Notes: a model not told the origin generated them from the sequence alone. A stretch of DNA of 64,000 nt from UBA1351 sp963677885 (GCA_963677885.1 OY782500.1:3596001-3660000), one strand, 5' to 3'; counted from the first letter of the stretch, positions 41,749 to 51,481 are shown. Program-made: numbers and translations.

Positions 41749-44529
41749 ATGAAAAAGTATATAATTGGATTTCTAATAAGCTTAACAGTTTCTTTGCTTT
41801 CAATAAATATAGCGCTTTCTGAGGAAACAAAAACGATTGAATTATTTGTTGGTGAATCACTTACCGTTGATTCAAAAGTAATTAATGGTGGAAGTATATC
41901 GGATTATAATCGTCTTATATGGCATACAACGGATTCTGAGGTTGCATATATGTCCGGTAATATCTTGGTGACTCGAAAACCGGGAACGTGTGAAATTACA
42001 GGTTATAAAGATGATGGAAACGTCATCCTACAAGTTACGTTAGATATAATTGTAAAAAGCACAGTAAAGGCCATAGAGTTCGAATCTAGCTCAATTGATT
42101 TGTATGTTGGACAGTCAGAGAAGATTAATTGGACGATAATACCTGTTGATGATCTTGATGTTAATTTAAATACTGGTGTTAGTGTTCAGTCAACCAATAC
42201 ATCAATAGTTTCGGTTGATGGTCAAGGTAATGCTAAAGGTCTTAAGGAAGGTATAGCATATATTAATGTCAAGTCGACGGAGAACAACAAAACGTCAAGT
42301 ATAAAGGTTAGTGTTATTAGTACTTTGGAGTCAATATCTATTAATGATAGAAGTATTCATCTGTATGTTGGTGAGACAAAAAGTATACCTATAAATTATA
42401 TTCCTAAGACTGGTTTTACTGAGGTTTATCTGAAAGAGTCTCTACTGTCGACAAGTGATTCAAGTATAATGTCTATAAATTATGACAAAAGCATCAAAGG
42501 TGTAAGTGAGGGGAGTGCAGTACTCACAGCTGAGAGTATAGATGGCGGTAAAGCTGACCGGGTGAACGTAATCGTTAGTTCCATGGTTGATCATATAGTG
42601 CTGGATAAAGTGGAAATTAACTTAAATGATCAAAAAAAGTCAGAAAAAGTATCTGTAGCTTTTTATCCAAAAGAAGGTCTTTCAAAAGTTCTTGATCAGA
42701 GGGTGAAATGGATTTCTGAAAACACGAGTGTCGCCACTGTTGGTTCAGATGGAACTGTCTATGCTAAGGGAACTGGTAAAACTCAAATCTATTGTGAGAC
42801 CTTTGATGGGAATAAAAAGGCCTATGCCATTGTTTCAGTAGCACTTAGTACAAAACCTATTGAAGATCCTACGATTAAAATTGAACAAGGAACGCTGTCT
42901 GCTGCAGATTATATTGTCAAGGTAGGGCAAAGGATTGATCTTGGGTTAAGTGTACTTCCTGTAAATGCTAATAGATCTTCCCTTAGAGTTAATGTGTTTC
43001 CTTCAACTTCGGCAAAAGTGATAAATGAAAATGGAAATTATAAAATAGAATTTTTACAGGAAGGTGGAGTTGAAGTTAAGCTCTATGATGGCAGTACCCA
43101 TTTACATAGTATTGCTTTTGTGTCACAAAGTATGGTCAAATCTATAGACCTTGAGGAAGACAAGTTTGAAAAAGTAAATGGTATTAATAAAATATATTTG
43201 GGTCAAGAGTTTGAGCTTAAGTGTGATTTCCAAAGTCTTTTTGATGAAGAGCCTTTGAATCAAAAAGTAACTTATTCATCAAGCGATAATTCTATAGTGG
43301 CTGTTAATGGAAATAAAATAAAAGGCTTAAATGTTGGTACAGTCACAATAACAGCAACATCTCAAGATGGTAGTAAACGGGATGCAATTGCTGTCATAGT
43401 AGGTTCTAATGTCAGTAATATTGTTGCAGAATCTAGAGCTGAAATTGGTGTGAATATAACATATGTACCAACAGTTATTTTCGAACCCGTGAATATATCT
43501 GCATATAATTTAAACGAAGTCTTAGATAAAACATTCACTTTGGAAATGCAGAATGTCATGGTCAATAAAGAGTTCGTTGATAATGAAATATTATATATAG
43601 AAAGTGAGTTGGCCTCCCTTTATACAAAGCAAGGCAGTATTGATTCAGAAGACTATTTTAGGAGCTTGCAACTATTAACCAAGCGTAAACTTGAATATGA
43701 AGTCCTGGCAGATCACAGTGATGGTGACTATTATAAACTTAATGGATTAGAGTCGTATTTGACAAATCGTTTGGGAAGTATTCTTAGAGTAGCTTCTGTG
43801 TCAGGGACAAAGGCTACTGGTTATATTTCCGGAAAATTTGATTTAGTAATCAATTACAAGGATCCAAGTATATCAAAAATCATACCTGTGACCATTAGTG
43901 ATTCGAGTGAGGAAATATTGATTTTTGATAGGGATGGCAATCTTATTGTTTCTTCAAATGCTAGTAACACTGTATTTGATACCAGTATTATTTACGCCAA
44001 TAATCCATCTCTTTGGGCTGTTAATGAAATATTGGAAGCTAATAGAGCTGGGTTTTTAACTGAAAAATCTGTGGATAATTTCACAGACAACATTACACGT
44101 GAAGAATTTGTTGAATTGATCATGCGATTTTATGAGCGTGCAACAGGAGATTTGAAAAGTGATAGTACTTTGAGTTATTTTTCAGATGTATCCAATAGTT
44201 ATGTTGATTGGGCTTATGAAATGAATTTAGTTAAAGGTGTCGGGAATAATATATTCAATCCTAATGGGTACCTTACTAGGGAAGAAATGTGTACTATGGT
44301 TGGTAGACTAATAGAGGAAACTTCTATTGAGTTGGGACGTGTTGACCGTGAGCTGCATTTTAGTGATCATTCCAGTATTTCTGACTGGGCTATAGAGTCT
44401 GTATATTCTCTGGTTAATGGGTATGGTTTGGTTAATGGTATTGGAAATAATTTAATGTCACCAAAAAGTCAATTAACCAAGGAAGAAGCAATTGTGATTG
44501 TAAATAGGATGAACAACAGAAGAAGATAG
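41749..44529 (+). CDS. Secreted protein with Big_2 Ig-like domains and C-terminal SLH domains
   Basis: A 926-residue protein. A signal peptide (MKKYIIGFLISLTVSLLSINIALS) is followed by about six Ig-like modules of the BIG2 type, each with a V-x-W-x-S-x-x-x-x-V-A/S-x-V core and a GxxxI/V-T-A/I-x-S-x-DG end. A mixed region (about 560-730) leads to three SLH modules at 750-926 (WAVNEILEANRAGFL, FSDVSNSYVDWAYEMNLVKGVGNN, FSDHSSISDWAIESVYSLVNGYGLVNGIGNN) that bind pyruvylated wall polymer. It is probably an adhesin or S-layer-associated protein. AGAGGTGG precedes ATG 41749. Confidence 0.9.
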   Translation: MKKYIIGFLISLTVSLLSINIALSEETKTIELFVGESLTVDSKVINGGSISDYNRLIWHTTDSEVAYMSGNILVTRKPGTCEITGYKDDGNVILQVTLDIIVKSTVKAIEFESSSIDLYVGQSEKINWTIIPVDDLDVNLNTGVSVQSTNTSIVSVDGQGNAKGLKEGIAYINVKSTENNKTSSIKVSVISTLESISINDRSIHLYVGETKSIPINYIPKTGFTEVYLKESLLSTSDSSIMSINYDKSIKGVSEGSAVLTAESIDGGKADRVNVIVSSMVDHIVLDKVEINLNDQKKSEKVSVAFYPKEGLSKVLDQRVKWISENTSVATVGSDGTVYAKGTGKTQIYCETFDGNKKAYAIVSVALSTKPIEDPTIKIEQGTLSAADYIVKVGQRIDLGLSVLPVNANRSSLRVNVFPSTSAKVINENGNYKIEFLQEGGVEVKLYDGSTHLHSIAFVSQSMVKSIDLEEDKFEKVNGINKIYLGQEFELKCDFQSLFDEEPLNQKVTYSSSDNSIVAVNGNKIKGLNVGTVTITATSQDGSKRDAIAVIVGSNVSNIVAESRAEIGVNITYVPTVIFEPVNISAYNLNEVLDKTFTLEMQNVMVNKEFVDNEILYIESELASLYTKQGSIDSEDYFRSLQLLTKRKLEYEVLADHSDGDYYKLNGLESYLTNRLGSILRVASVSGTKATGYISGKFDLVINYKDPSISKIIPVTISDSSEEILIFDRDGNLIVSSNASNTVFDTSIIYANNPSLWAVNEILEANRAGFLTEKSVDNFTDNITREEFVELIMRFYERATGDLKSDSTLSYFSDVSNSYVDWAYEMNLVKGVGNNIFNPNGYLTREEMCTMVGRLIEETSIELGRVDRELHFSDHSSISDWAIESVYSLVNGYGLVNGIGNNLMSPKSQLTKEEAIVIVNRMNNRRR

Positions 44530-44555
44530 AAGAAAATTACAAAATATTGCATTGT

Positions 44556-44609
44556 CAAAAGTCTTATTAGAATGTTGAGGAAGTTATTGATGTTCTATAA
44601 GACTTTTTT
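44556..44609 (+). terminator. Rho-independent terminator
   Basis: CAAAAGTCTTAT-TAGAA pairs with TTCT-ATAAGACTTTT around a 20-nt loop; T6 follows. Confidence 0.75.
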
Positions 44610-44620
44610 GTATGGGACTA

Positions 44621-44649
44621 TTGACTTAGAAATGGGCCTATGGTACTAT
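44621..44649 (+). promoter_or_regulatory. Promoter of the riboswitch-controlled surface gene
   Basis: TTGACT (44621-44626), 17 bp, TACTAT (44644-44649) with TGG extension, directly before the riboswitch. Confidence 0.75.
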
Positions 44650-44651
44650 GT

Positions 44652-44741
44652 ATCTATAACCTCGGCAAACTTGTTGAAAGACAAGGACGCAAAGCCAGAA
44701 ATCTAAGGTATAAGCATATATACTACGATCGTTCGGTTGCA
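44652..44741 (+). promoter_or_regulatory. Cyclic di-GMP-I (GEMM-I) riboswitch, likely an ON switch
   Basis: The aptamer core GGCAAAC - CTTGT-TGAAAG-ACAAG - GGACGCAAAGCC is followed by ATCTAA, a second GGTATA/TATACT-type hairpin and CGGTTGC, the hallmark order of c-di-GMP-I. AACC near 44658 can pair with GGTT near 44735 to close P1. The downstream terminator hairpin uses the same GTTGC strand, so ligand-stabilised P1 should block the terminator and switch expression on. The rest of the 386-bp gap to the gene holds a leader of about 150 nt without further features that I recognise. Confidence 0.88.
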
Positions 44742-44763
44742 ATTCATTTGCAGCTTTTTTTGT
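44736..44763 (+). terminator. Riboswitch-controlled terminator
   Basis: GTTGCA - ATTCATT - TGCAGC followed by T7. Its left arm overlaps the 3' edge of the c-di-GMP aptamer. Confidence 0.75.
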
Positions 44764-44915
44764 GTTTAAATGGATGGATTTAGACATAAAATGCGTGGAA
44801 TAGAATGAAGAGAGTCATCGTATATCCCTTGCTGCAATAATTAAGGGTCATAACTATTAATTTATGGTGGGACATAAGTTAAAATTTAATGAATTGAGAA
44901 GAAGAGGTAGAGAGA

Positions 44916-46856
44916 ATGAAAAGAAGTCAAGCATTATTTTCAATGGCAATAATTTTTTGCCTACTGTTTGCAAACACAAGTTTTGCAGTAAATGACCCAT
45001 ATGGTCTGCCGACATATGACCATGTTGGAGAAGGGGAAAACTTTAATTATTCACACAATACAATAAATGGAGAAGGACAGATTGTTGAAGAAGGTAGGTT
45101 GGGAGCGGCGTTAAGTCATGAACTTTCCGCAACGTCAGTTCTTCCAGGAGGTAGTGTAACAGTAACTACCAGTGCTAGCTTTATAAGTGGTCAGGGAGAT
45201 GGCTTGGATGGTCAAGATTCTCTTAAAGATTTGCTTATGATTGTATATAAAGATGATGTGATTCTAAGCAATGTGGATACAGCAAGTCCAGGATCTATAC
45301 CTGGTAGTGTAGATAATATTCAAATTGGTAGTGGTCAGTCATTTGAACTTACAACTGAATTAACGCTCCCAGATACACCGGGTACATATACTTATTATTA
45401 TGGTGTTTTTGATTATGGCAATTTCAGTGGTTGGATGGGAGCTCTAATTGCATCAAATTCATTTTCAATTACCGTTGTCCAACCAACTTACGAGTATAAG
45501 ATAAAACCTACTATTTATGAATCCGTAGGTGGAAGCTTTGTTGAGAATCCGTTGGTGGGCCAAATTAAAGCAACTCTAGACAGTATAAATGGGACTGAGG
45601 TTGGTACCTTGTCTTCAGGAACGGCAACATTTGATGCTGTGGCTGGAACTCAGGTATACTTAAATGCACTTGCAAATTCAGGTTACTACTTCTATTCATG
45701 GAAATATAATATTAATAATGGGTTGGACATAGGAGATGGAAAATATAGGCCAAATCCAAGATATGTAACCACACCAGAAGGTGATTATACCTTTGGACCA
45801 GCGCCAGTGTTTGTTGAAAAACCTGATTTGGTACTTACTTTTATGCAGGATGAAAATCCTACACCTGAGACTTCAAGAAGATATCGTGTGTTCCATAAAG
45901 ACGGTTCAGATTTGTTGTATCCACTTGAGCTTGGTTACCAAATAGCTGGAAGCAGTGAGATCGTACCTATTATTAATAGCTTTAGCTATAATCATGATTT
46001 TGACCATCGTTTTACAGATCAATATAATTTTCTTACTAATGCTACTGGAATCAACAGTAGTGAAACACTGAATTTGTATTACAAACATGACGGGGATTGG
46101 GTTCAAGCCCAAACTAAAGCTTCATCAACCCTTTATTCCATAACTTATGATCCTAATGGTGGTACCTTGGAAGATAGTAGTATCGTGTATGTTTACGCCG
46201 GTAATTCGGCTTCTTTAGCACCTGTTCCAACGCGAGATGGCTATTTGTTCCTTGGTTGGACATATGATGTTGAAATTAACTTGGAAAATGTAAATCAAAG
46301 TGTTATAGCTACTGCTAGCTGGGAAAAAATACCAACAGAAGTGAAGATGTATACAGTCGGTTTAAGTTCAACTGATGGTGGTAGTATAGCACCTTTCACA
46401 GGGACAAGACAATATCCGGGTTCATCAATCTTAAGCGTAACTGCTATTGCTGATGACGGGTATGAGTTCGTTGGATTTTCTGGAGATGTTGATATGCTAA
46501 ATGGTAGTGAACTGGTTGTTTATTCCAATGTGAGCTTAACAGCAGTTTTTGAATCCATTAATGATGATCTTGGTGAAGACGAAGGAACACCAGAAGAAAA
46601 TCCTGTTGATGAAACGAAGGAAAATCAAGATGTTAACTCTGATGCTTCGATTGAGGGATCTGAAGATCAGAAGGTAGATAATGAAAATAGTAACGATGTA
46701 GATTTAGTAAATGAGGAAATTCTTGACGAAGAAACTCCAGAAGAGCTTGGGGAAGCTTTACCTGATACTGGTGGCGTAGCTGCTAATCTGTTCTATAGTT
46801 TTGGAACACTTATGGCAGGTGCCGGTGTGATTTTAAAACGTAAGAAGTTTTTATAG
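44916..46856 (+). CDS. Sortase-anchored (LPXTG) surface protein with InlB-type repeats
   Basis: A 646-residue protein. A signal peptide (about 1-24, ending NTSFA) precedes an Ig-like region, an InlB B-type (Listeria-Bacteroides) repeat (about 408-455: ITYDPNGGTLED ... PTRDGYLFLGW), a related bacterial repeat (GLSSTDGGSIAPF ... YEFVGFSGDV), an acidic spacer and a sorting signal with LPDTG, a hydrophobic stretch and a KRKK tail. Sortase would link it covalently to peptidoglycan. Because a c-di-GMP riboswitch precedes it, it is probably an adhesin raised in the sessile state. No sortase gene is in the window. Confidence 0.9.
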   Translation: MKRSQALFSMAIIFCLLFANTSFAVNDPYGLPTYDHVGEGENFNYSHNTINGEGQIVEEGRLGAALSHELSATSVLPGGSVTVTTSASFISGQGDGLDGQDSLKDLLMIVYKDDVILSNVDTASPGSIPGSVDNIQIGSGQSFELTTELTLPDTPGTYTYYYGVFDYGNFSGWMGALIASNSFSITVVQPTYEYKIKPTIYESVGGSFVENPLVGQIKATLDSINGTEVGTLSSGTATFDAVAGTQVYLNALANSGYYFYSWKYNINNGLDIGDGKYRPNPRYVTTPEGDYTFGPAPVFVEKPDLVLTFMQDENPTPETSRRYRVFHKDGSDLLYPLELGYQIAGSSEIVPIINSFSYNHDFDHRFTDQYNFLTNATGINSSETLNLYYKHDGDWVQAQTKASSTLYSITYDPNGGTLEDSSIVYVYAGNSASLAPVPTRDGYLFLGWTYDVEINLENVNQSVIATASWEKIPTEVKMYTVGLSSTDGGSIAPFTGTRQYPGSSILSVTAIADDGYEFVGFSGDVDMLNGSELVVYSNVSLTAVFESINDDLGEDEGTPEENPVDETKENQDVNSDASIEGSEDQKVDNENSNDVDLVNEEILDEETPEELGEALPDTGGVAANLFYSFGTLMAGAGVILKRKKFL

Positions 46857-46927
46857 ATAATAAACATATGTGGATTGAATAATCTCATGCAAATAACTAA
46901 TGAAGAGCTTGGGGAAGCTTACCTAAA

Positions 46928-46957
46928 GACAGCTGTAATATTGACAGCTGTTTTTTT
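46928..46957 (+). terminator. Rho-independent terminator of the LPXTG gene
   Basis: Two copies of the self-complementary ACAGCTGT (46929-46936 and 46944-46951) pair with each other; T7 follows. Confidence 0.8.
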
Positions 46958-46983
46958 CTGTTCTTTTATATTTTATTTTATTT

Positions 46984-46992
46984 TGATATAAT
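46984..46992 (+). promoter_or_regulatory. Extended -10 promoter element of the chemoreceptor gene
   Basis: TGA-TATAAT at 46984-46992 without a good -35. Confidence 0.4.
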
Positions 46993-47079
46993 GTACATAT
47001 GTTTATGTCTAGGCTATTTAGAGGGCTTGCTTATAAATATCTATGAATGATGTTCATGACTACAAGGAAAGGAGTCCTT

Positions 47080-49091
47080 ATGAATAATCATCAAATTCGC
47101 TTTGGTATCAGGCGGCAGCTGATACTGGCATTTTCTCTTATTGCCATTCTTGTTTTTTCAACTGTTGCCCTTATTCTATATCTTAATGCATCCCGAAGTT
47201 TAGGCCTCATAACAGAAAATGAAATTGAACAGCAGATATCCACTGTTCAGGAGTATATCAAAACCTTGTCTGATGAAGGTGATTTGCTGGCTGGAAAATA
47301 TGCTAAGAACCCATTTTTTATCCAACACTTGAAGATTGGAGATAGGGAGTCCTTGGCTTATGATGTTGAGCCGATTTTTAAAGAGCTTAGTGAAAATAAT
47401 GGAGTTTCGGTTTTTGAATTTGGAGATCAAGATGGTTTTGTCTTTTTTAGAGGCCACAATCCTGAAAAGTATGGTGAAGATAAAAGTGGAAAAGCACCAA
47501 TTGCAAAGGCCCTTGACGGTGGTGCAGCCAGTGGCTTGGAATTTGGTTCCAGTGGACTTGCTGTAAGAGCCTTTTGGCCCATTGAATCGGAGAGTCAGGT
47601 TATCGGTACCATGCAGGTTGGAATTGACGGTGATTTTGTAGGTGAGATGGCTAGACTTACAGGAAGTAATATCCTGCTTTTTGAAGGAGAAGAGCTATCC
47701 AAAACAAATGCTGATGAAGCCAGTCTTCCTGAAAGCCTGCTTGAACATGCTGGTGAGGCATATGTAAGTTTTGTGAATGGTGAGTCCAATTACAGATACC
47801 AAACCAAAGACAATGATGTTTTTGAGCTGGTTCCCCTATTTGATCCAACAGGCGAGCAGCTTATTGGTATGGTAGGTATTTATAAATGGTTTGATATTAT
47901 TACTGACTTTGAAAGAGCGAGTGGCATCTCACTCTTGATCGTATCTGTTTTGTCAATACTTGTAACCCTTGTTTTTGCAAGTTTAATAAGTTCTTATTTT
48001 TCAAAACCAATTAAGGATATGGCTGAGGCTTTTACTATCTGGCTGATGGTGATTTCACCTATCAGCTTCAAAAAGAAAGTAAGTACAAAAAGCGTAAGGA
48101 TGAAATAGGTGTCCTTGTCAGAGGTTTGATTCACGTCAGAGAATCCTTAGGTAATCTTTTGAAGCTGTTGAATAATGACAGTAAGATACTTATGGATAAA
48201 GTAGACGTTTCCAAGAAAAAATTGGATATCGTTAGCCGTGAAATTCAGGATGTGTCTGCGACTACTGAGGAGATTTCAGCCGGAACTCAGGAGAGTGCGG
48301 CAACAACAGAGGAAATACTTTCTAATACAGAAGAGCTTGTGACTGTGATTAATGGCGTGTATGATCAGTCGAGAGAGAGTTATGAAAAATCAACAGGCTC
48401 CATTGAGAGGGCCAAGACCCTAAGCGATGAAGCAATTGATTCTAGAGAGAAAGTTGTAAGCATCTACAAGGGAACAGAAAAAGAGCTTCAGGCAGCTATT
48501 GACGAGTCGAAGGCGGTCGAATAGATCAGAGAACTCCTGGATTCTATTATGAACATTGCTGATCAAACCAATCTGCTGGCTCTAAATGCGGCTATAGAAG
48601 CGGCTAGAGCAGGTGATGCCGGTAAAGGTTTTGCTGTTGTAGCTGAGGAGATACGGAAACTGGCTATCAGCTCCAATGAGGCTGCTAATCGAATACAGCA
48701 AGTGACGGATATTGTTGTTGAATCCGTTGCAAAACTCAATACAGGTTCTGGTGAGATCTTAAAATTTATTGATGAAAAAGTAATTGCAGATTATGGAAAG
48801 CTGGAAACAACAGGACTGCAGTATCGGGAAGATGCCAATAGTTTTGGTGATGTCAGTAATGAGTTTTCACAAGCTGCTAAAAAACTCCAGGGTAATGTGG
48901 AACTCATTAATGATTCAATTAAGAATCTTGCTGTAGCTGCGGGAGAATCAGCAGAGGCATCAGCCGATATAGCGTCTAGAACTGAAAAGATTGAACTTCA
49001 ATCATCCGAAATCAATGACCAGGTTGAAGAGGTGGAAGCAATTGCTTTGAAGTTGATGCAGCAATTGGAAAAGTTCACTTTTAATGAATAA
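47080..49091 (+). pseudogene. Broken methyl-accepting chemotaxis receptor (frameshift plus stop)
   Basis: Read through both lesions, this is a complete receptor: N-terminal transmembrane helix, external Cache-like sensor, second transmembrane helix (about residues 285-310), HAMP and a signalling domain with the hairpin tip MNIADQTNLLALNAAIEAARAG. First lesion: at about 48036-48039 the frame shifts; ACTATCTGG needs one more base to continue as LADGDFTYQL in HAMP. Second lesion: TAG at 48522-48524 interrupts ESKAVE-stop-IRELLDSIMNIADQTN. The two downstream pieces are in the same frame. AAGGAGT precedes ATG 47080, and a GTG/ATG-rich stretch before it is not used. Either the gene is recently inactive or the read has two errors. 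Confidence 0.85.
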
Positions 49092-49117
49092 GGTTTTAGA
49101 TTTATTCACAATTTCTT

Positions 49118-49147
49118 CATAGGGTGTTTGAAATCATCCATTATAAT
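49118..49147 (+). promoter_or_regulatory. Promoter of the second c-di-GMP riboswitch transcript
   Basis: TTCATA (49118-49123), 18 bp, TATAAT (49142-49147). Confidence 0.55.
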
Positions 49148-49156
49148 AAGAATACA

Positions 49157-49236
49157 TCCGAAAAGGCAAACTGCTTGAAAAGGCAGGACGCAAAACTTTA
49201 GGGCCTTACTTACATAGTTGGCAGCCAGTTACCGAA
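49157..49236 (+). promoter_or_regulatory. Cyclic di-GMP-I (GEMM-I) riboswitch, second copy
   Basis: GGCAAAC - CTGC-TTGAAAAG-GCAG - GGACGCAAAAC - TTTAGGGCCTTA - TTGGCAGCCAGTTACCG is a classic c-di-GMP-I aptamer. Between it and a terminator at 49384 lie about 150 nt with no gene but several nested helices (ACGG/CCGT, TCATC/GATGA, CCTG/CAGG at 49294-49347). The next gene starts 265 nt after the terminator and also has its own promoter. Confidence 0.87.
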
Positions 49237-49383
49237 GAGAGGAATTGAAGTGACTCTTCCACGCTTTTAGGATGGAATTTGATGCTTGACGACGGTCATC
49301 TCTCGCGAACCTGTTATACAGGATGATGATTTTGACTCAAGTGCCGTTAGGAGGTTAATAAAAGCGATAGGAATTAATAATTA

Positions 49384-49410
49384 GGGGCCAGACGATTGTC
49401 TGGCCCTTTT
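49384..49410 (+). terminator. Terminator of the second riboswitch transcript
   Basis: GGGCCAGAC - GATT - GTCTGGCCC: 9-bp perfect GC-rich stem plus T4. Beyond it, 49411-49529 shows no further recognisable feature. Confidence 0.88.
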
Positions 49411-49529
49411 AGTTAGGTCTAATTCTTCATTTGTGCTCAAAAATGGTGTGCATTCCTCTAAAGACCTTACAGAAAACGAACAAAAAGGCGAACAAAATCA
49501 GAAAATACGTCCAAAAAGTTCATGGTTTC

Positions 49530-49558
49530 TTTACACTTATATGGAAGTATGTTACTAT
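49530..49558 (+). promoter_or_regulatory. Promoter of the M23 peptidase gene
   Basis: TTTACA (49530-49535), 17 bp, TACTAT (49553-49558) with TGT extension. Confidence 0.7.
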
Positions 49559-49570
49559 ATGTGTAGTAAT

Positions 49571-49587
49571 ATTACAAACATGTTACA
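49571..49587 (-). promoter_or_regulatory. WalR-type box at the M23 peptidase promoter
   Basis: ATTACA-AACAT-GTTACA, i.e. TGTAAC-N5-TGTAAT on the minus strand, just downstream of the expected transcription start. In well-studied Firmicutes WalR acts on peptidoglycan hydrolase genes; this downstream position would fit repression. Confidence 0.6.
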
Positions 49588-49675
49588 AAACTAACTCTCA
49601 TTCTACTAAAAATGCTTTTGGTGTGCAGGGCTATATGGCACCGGAATCATTATATTACATCATTCGGAGGAAAAC

Positions 49676-51352
49676 ATGTACGGAGTCCCTAAATTTCGTG
49701 AGAACATCTTTATGAAGTACAAGAAAGAGGTTCTTTTATCAGTTGGTGCTGCAGTCAGCATCGCTACTTTGGTAAGATTTATACCAAGTCCTGAAGTTGC
49801 AGAAAGTCTCCCTATTGAAAGTGAACTTGATAATAGGGTTGTTATAGAAGAAGTGAAACCAATCATCGGATACAAAGTGATTATTAACGGAGCTGAGGTT
49901 GGTTTAATTGCAGACGAGTCATCTATTGGTGACTTGGTTCAGAAGGCTTATGATAGTCTGGTAGCAGAGATTGGATATGATCCTGAAGTGTCTGTGGAAC
50001 CAGCTCTTATTCCAGTTCACAATGGTGAACTGACTCTCGATTCATCAACAATTGTAGAAAGTCTCAAAAATGAATTTAAACTGGCAGCCGGTACTATTCG
50101 TACCAAAGCTTTTGTAATGCGTATTGGTGATGATTTCACCATCACTCTTGGCAGTGAGGAAGACATTAAAGAGGTTCTTTGTACCGCACAAGAGAAAATT
50201 GTTAATACGAATGCTTATTTCGAAGTGAATTTCGATCAAAATGAACATTCATCAATGATAAAGACACCTAAGCTTCTTATGATTGATCCTAACAGTGTCC
50301 AACCTACTTTGTCGACATCATCCAATGATGAGCCTGAGGAAATTGTTTCAGAAGATGGAACCCTACCTCCTGCCGCTAGTAAGGCAACTGAAACCGAGGA
50401 AGATCAAGTTGAAGAGGAGAAAGATATTGAACCTGGAACTTTAATGGAAATCGAGTTTGCAGAAGATATTGCCATTGTTGAAGCTTTTGTAGAACCTTCT
50501 GACATTGTTGATGTTGCTACTGCAGTTGAACTTATTACCAAAGAAAATGAAGAAGAAAAGATCTATACAGTTGAAAGTGGTGACAGCCCTTGGTTGATAG
50601 CCAACCAGAATGACATGTCCCTGGATGACCTTTACAAGATGAATCCTGAATTGAAGGATAATGAAAAGTATATGCAGGTTGGGGATGAAGTTGTCATCAT
50701 GGTTCCGGAACCTGAACTGAAAGTTGAAACTAAAGTTGAAATCGTCTACAACGAACCGATTTACAGACAAACCGTTTACGTGGATGATCCAGATACCTAT
50801 GTAGGTAGTTCGACAGTTATCGATAATGGTAGTGATGGAGTTATGGAAGTGACTGCTATTGTGACTAAGTTAAATGGTGAAGAGATTGACCGTGAGATTA
50901 CAGGCAAGGAAAGAATCAAGGAGCCATCCAATAAGGTTATATCCAAAGGTTCGAAACCATTCCCTGTAAAAGGTGCAACCGGTTCTTATATCTATCCTGT
51001 TTCAGGATATGTAATCACAAGCCCTTATGGTTACAGATGGGGATCTTTCCACCACGGCGTTGACCTGGCTCTTGCTTCTGGAAATCCAATTGTTGCTGCA
51101 GATGGTGGTACTATTGTTTTTGCAGGTTGGAAGTCATCCACTTATGGTTATACCGTTGAAATCGATCATGGAAACGGTGTTTTGACCAGATACGCTCACT
51201 GTAGTAAAGTTTCCGTAAAAGTTGGTGAAGCCGTTTCAAAAGGCCAGGAAATCGCCAAGGTCGGTTCTACAGGCAGGTCTACAGGACCACACGTTCACTT
51301 CGAAATACGATTTGATGGTGTAGCTGCCAATCCATTAAATTATTTGGACTAA
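49676..51352 (+). CDS. Secreted LysM / G5 / M23 peptidoglycan endopeptidase
   Basis: A 558-residue envelope protein. An N-terminal hydrophobic segment (about 15-33) anchors or exports it. A LysM domain (about 298-345, YTVESGDSPWLIANQNDMSLDDLY) binds glycan, a G5 domain (about 350-420) follows, and a C-terminal M23 domain (about 440-558) carries the zinc motifs HHGVDLA and HVHFE with a YAH segment. It should cut stem-peptide cross-links during growth. CGGAGG precedes the ATG. A WalR box in its promoter region fits the known WalR link to cell-wall hydrolases. Confidence 0.92.
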   Translation: MYGVPKFRENIFMKYKKEVLLSVGAAVSIATLVRFIPSPEVAESLPIESELDNRVVIEEVKPIIGYKVIINGAEVGLIADESSIGDLVQKAYDSLVAEIGYDPEVSVEPALIPVHNGELTLDSSTIVESLKNEFKLAAGTIRTKAFVMRIGDDFTITLGSEEDIKEVLCTAQEKIVNTNAYFEVNFDQNEHSSMIKTPKLLMIDPNSVQPTLSTSSNDEPEEIVSEDGTLPPAASKATETEEDQVEEEKDIEPGTLMEIEFAEDIAIVEAFVEPSDIVDVATAVELITKENEEEKIYTVESGDSPWLIANQNDMSLDDLYKMNPELKDNEKYMQVGDEVVIMVPEPELKVETKVEIVYNEPIYRQTVYVDDPDTYVGSSTVIDNGSDGVMEVTAIVTKLNGEEIDREITGKERIKEPSNKVISKGSKPFPVKGATGSYIYPVSGYVITSPYGYRWGSFHHGVDLALASGNPIVAADGGTIVFAGWKSSTYGYTVEIDHGNGVLTRYAHCSKVSVKVGEAVSKGQEIAKVGSTGRSTGPHVHFEIRFDGVAANPLNYLD

Positions 51353-51481
51353 ATCCATATAATATGATATAGTAGTAAAGGACTTATAATCAGTATATAA
51401 ACTGTCAAAAGGCAGTAATCAGTATATAGAGTAGGACAAGCAGTATCAAATAAAAAGGGAAAATTTGTAGGGAATTGCAAG

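Noticed and set aside
49431..49715. 94-codon open frame covering the M23 promoter region
   Set aside because: It overlaps the promoter, the WalR box and the start of the M23 gene, lacks a ribosome site and has no family resemblance.
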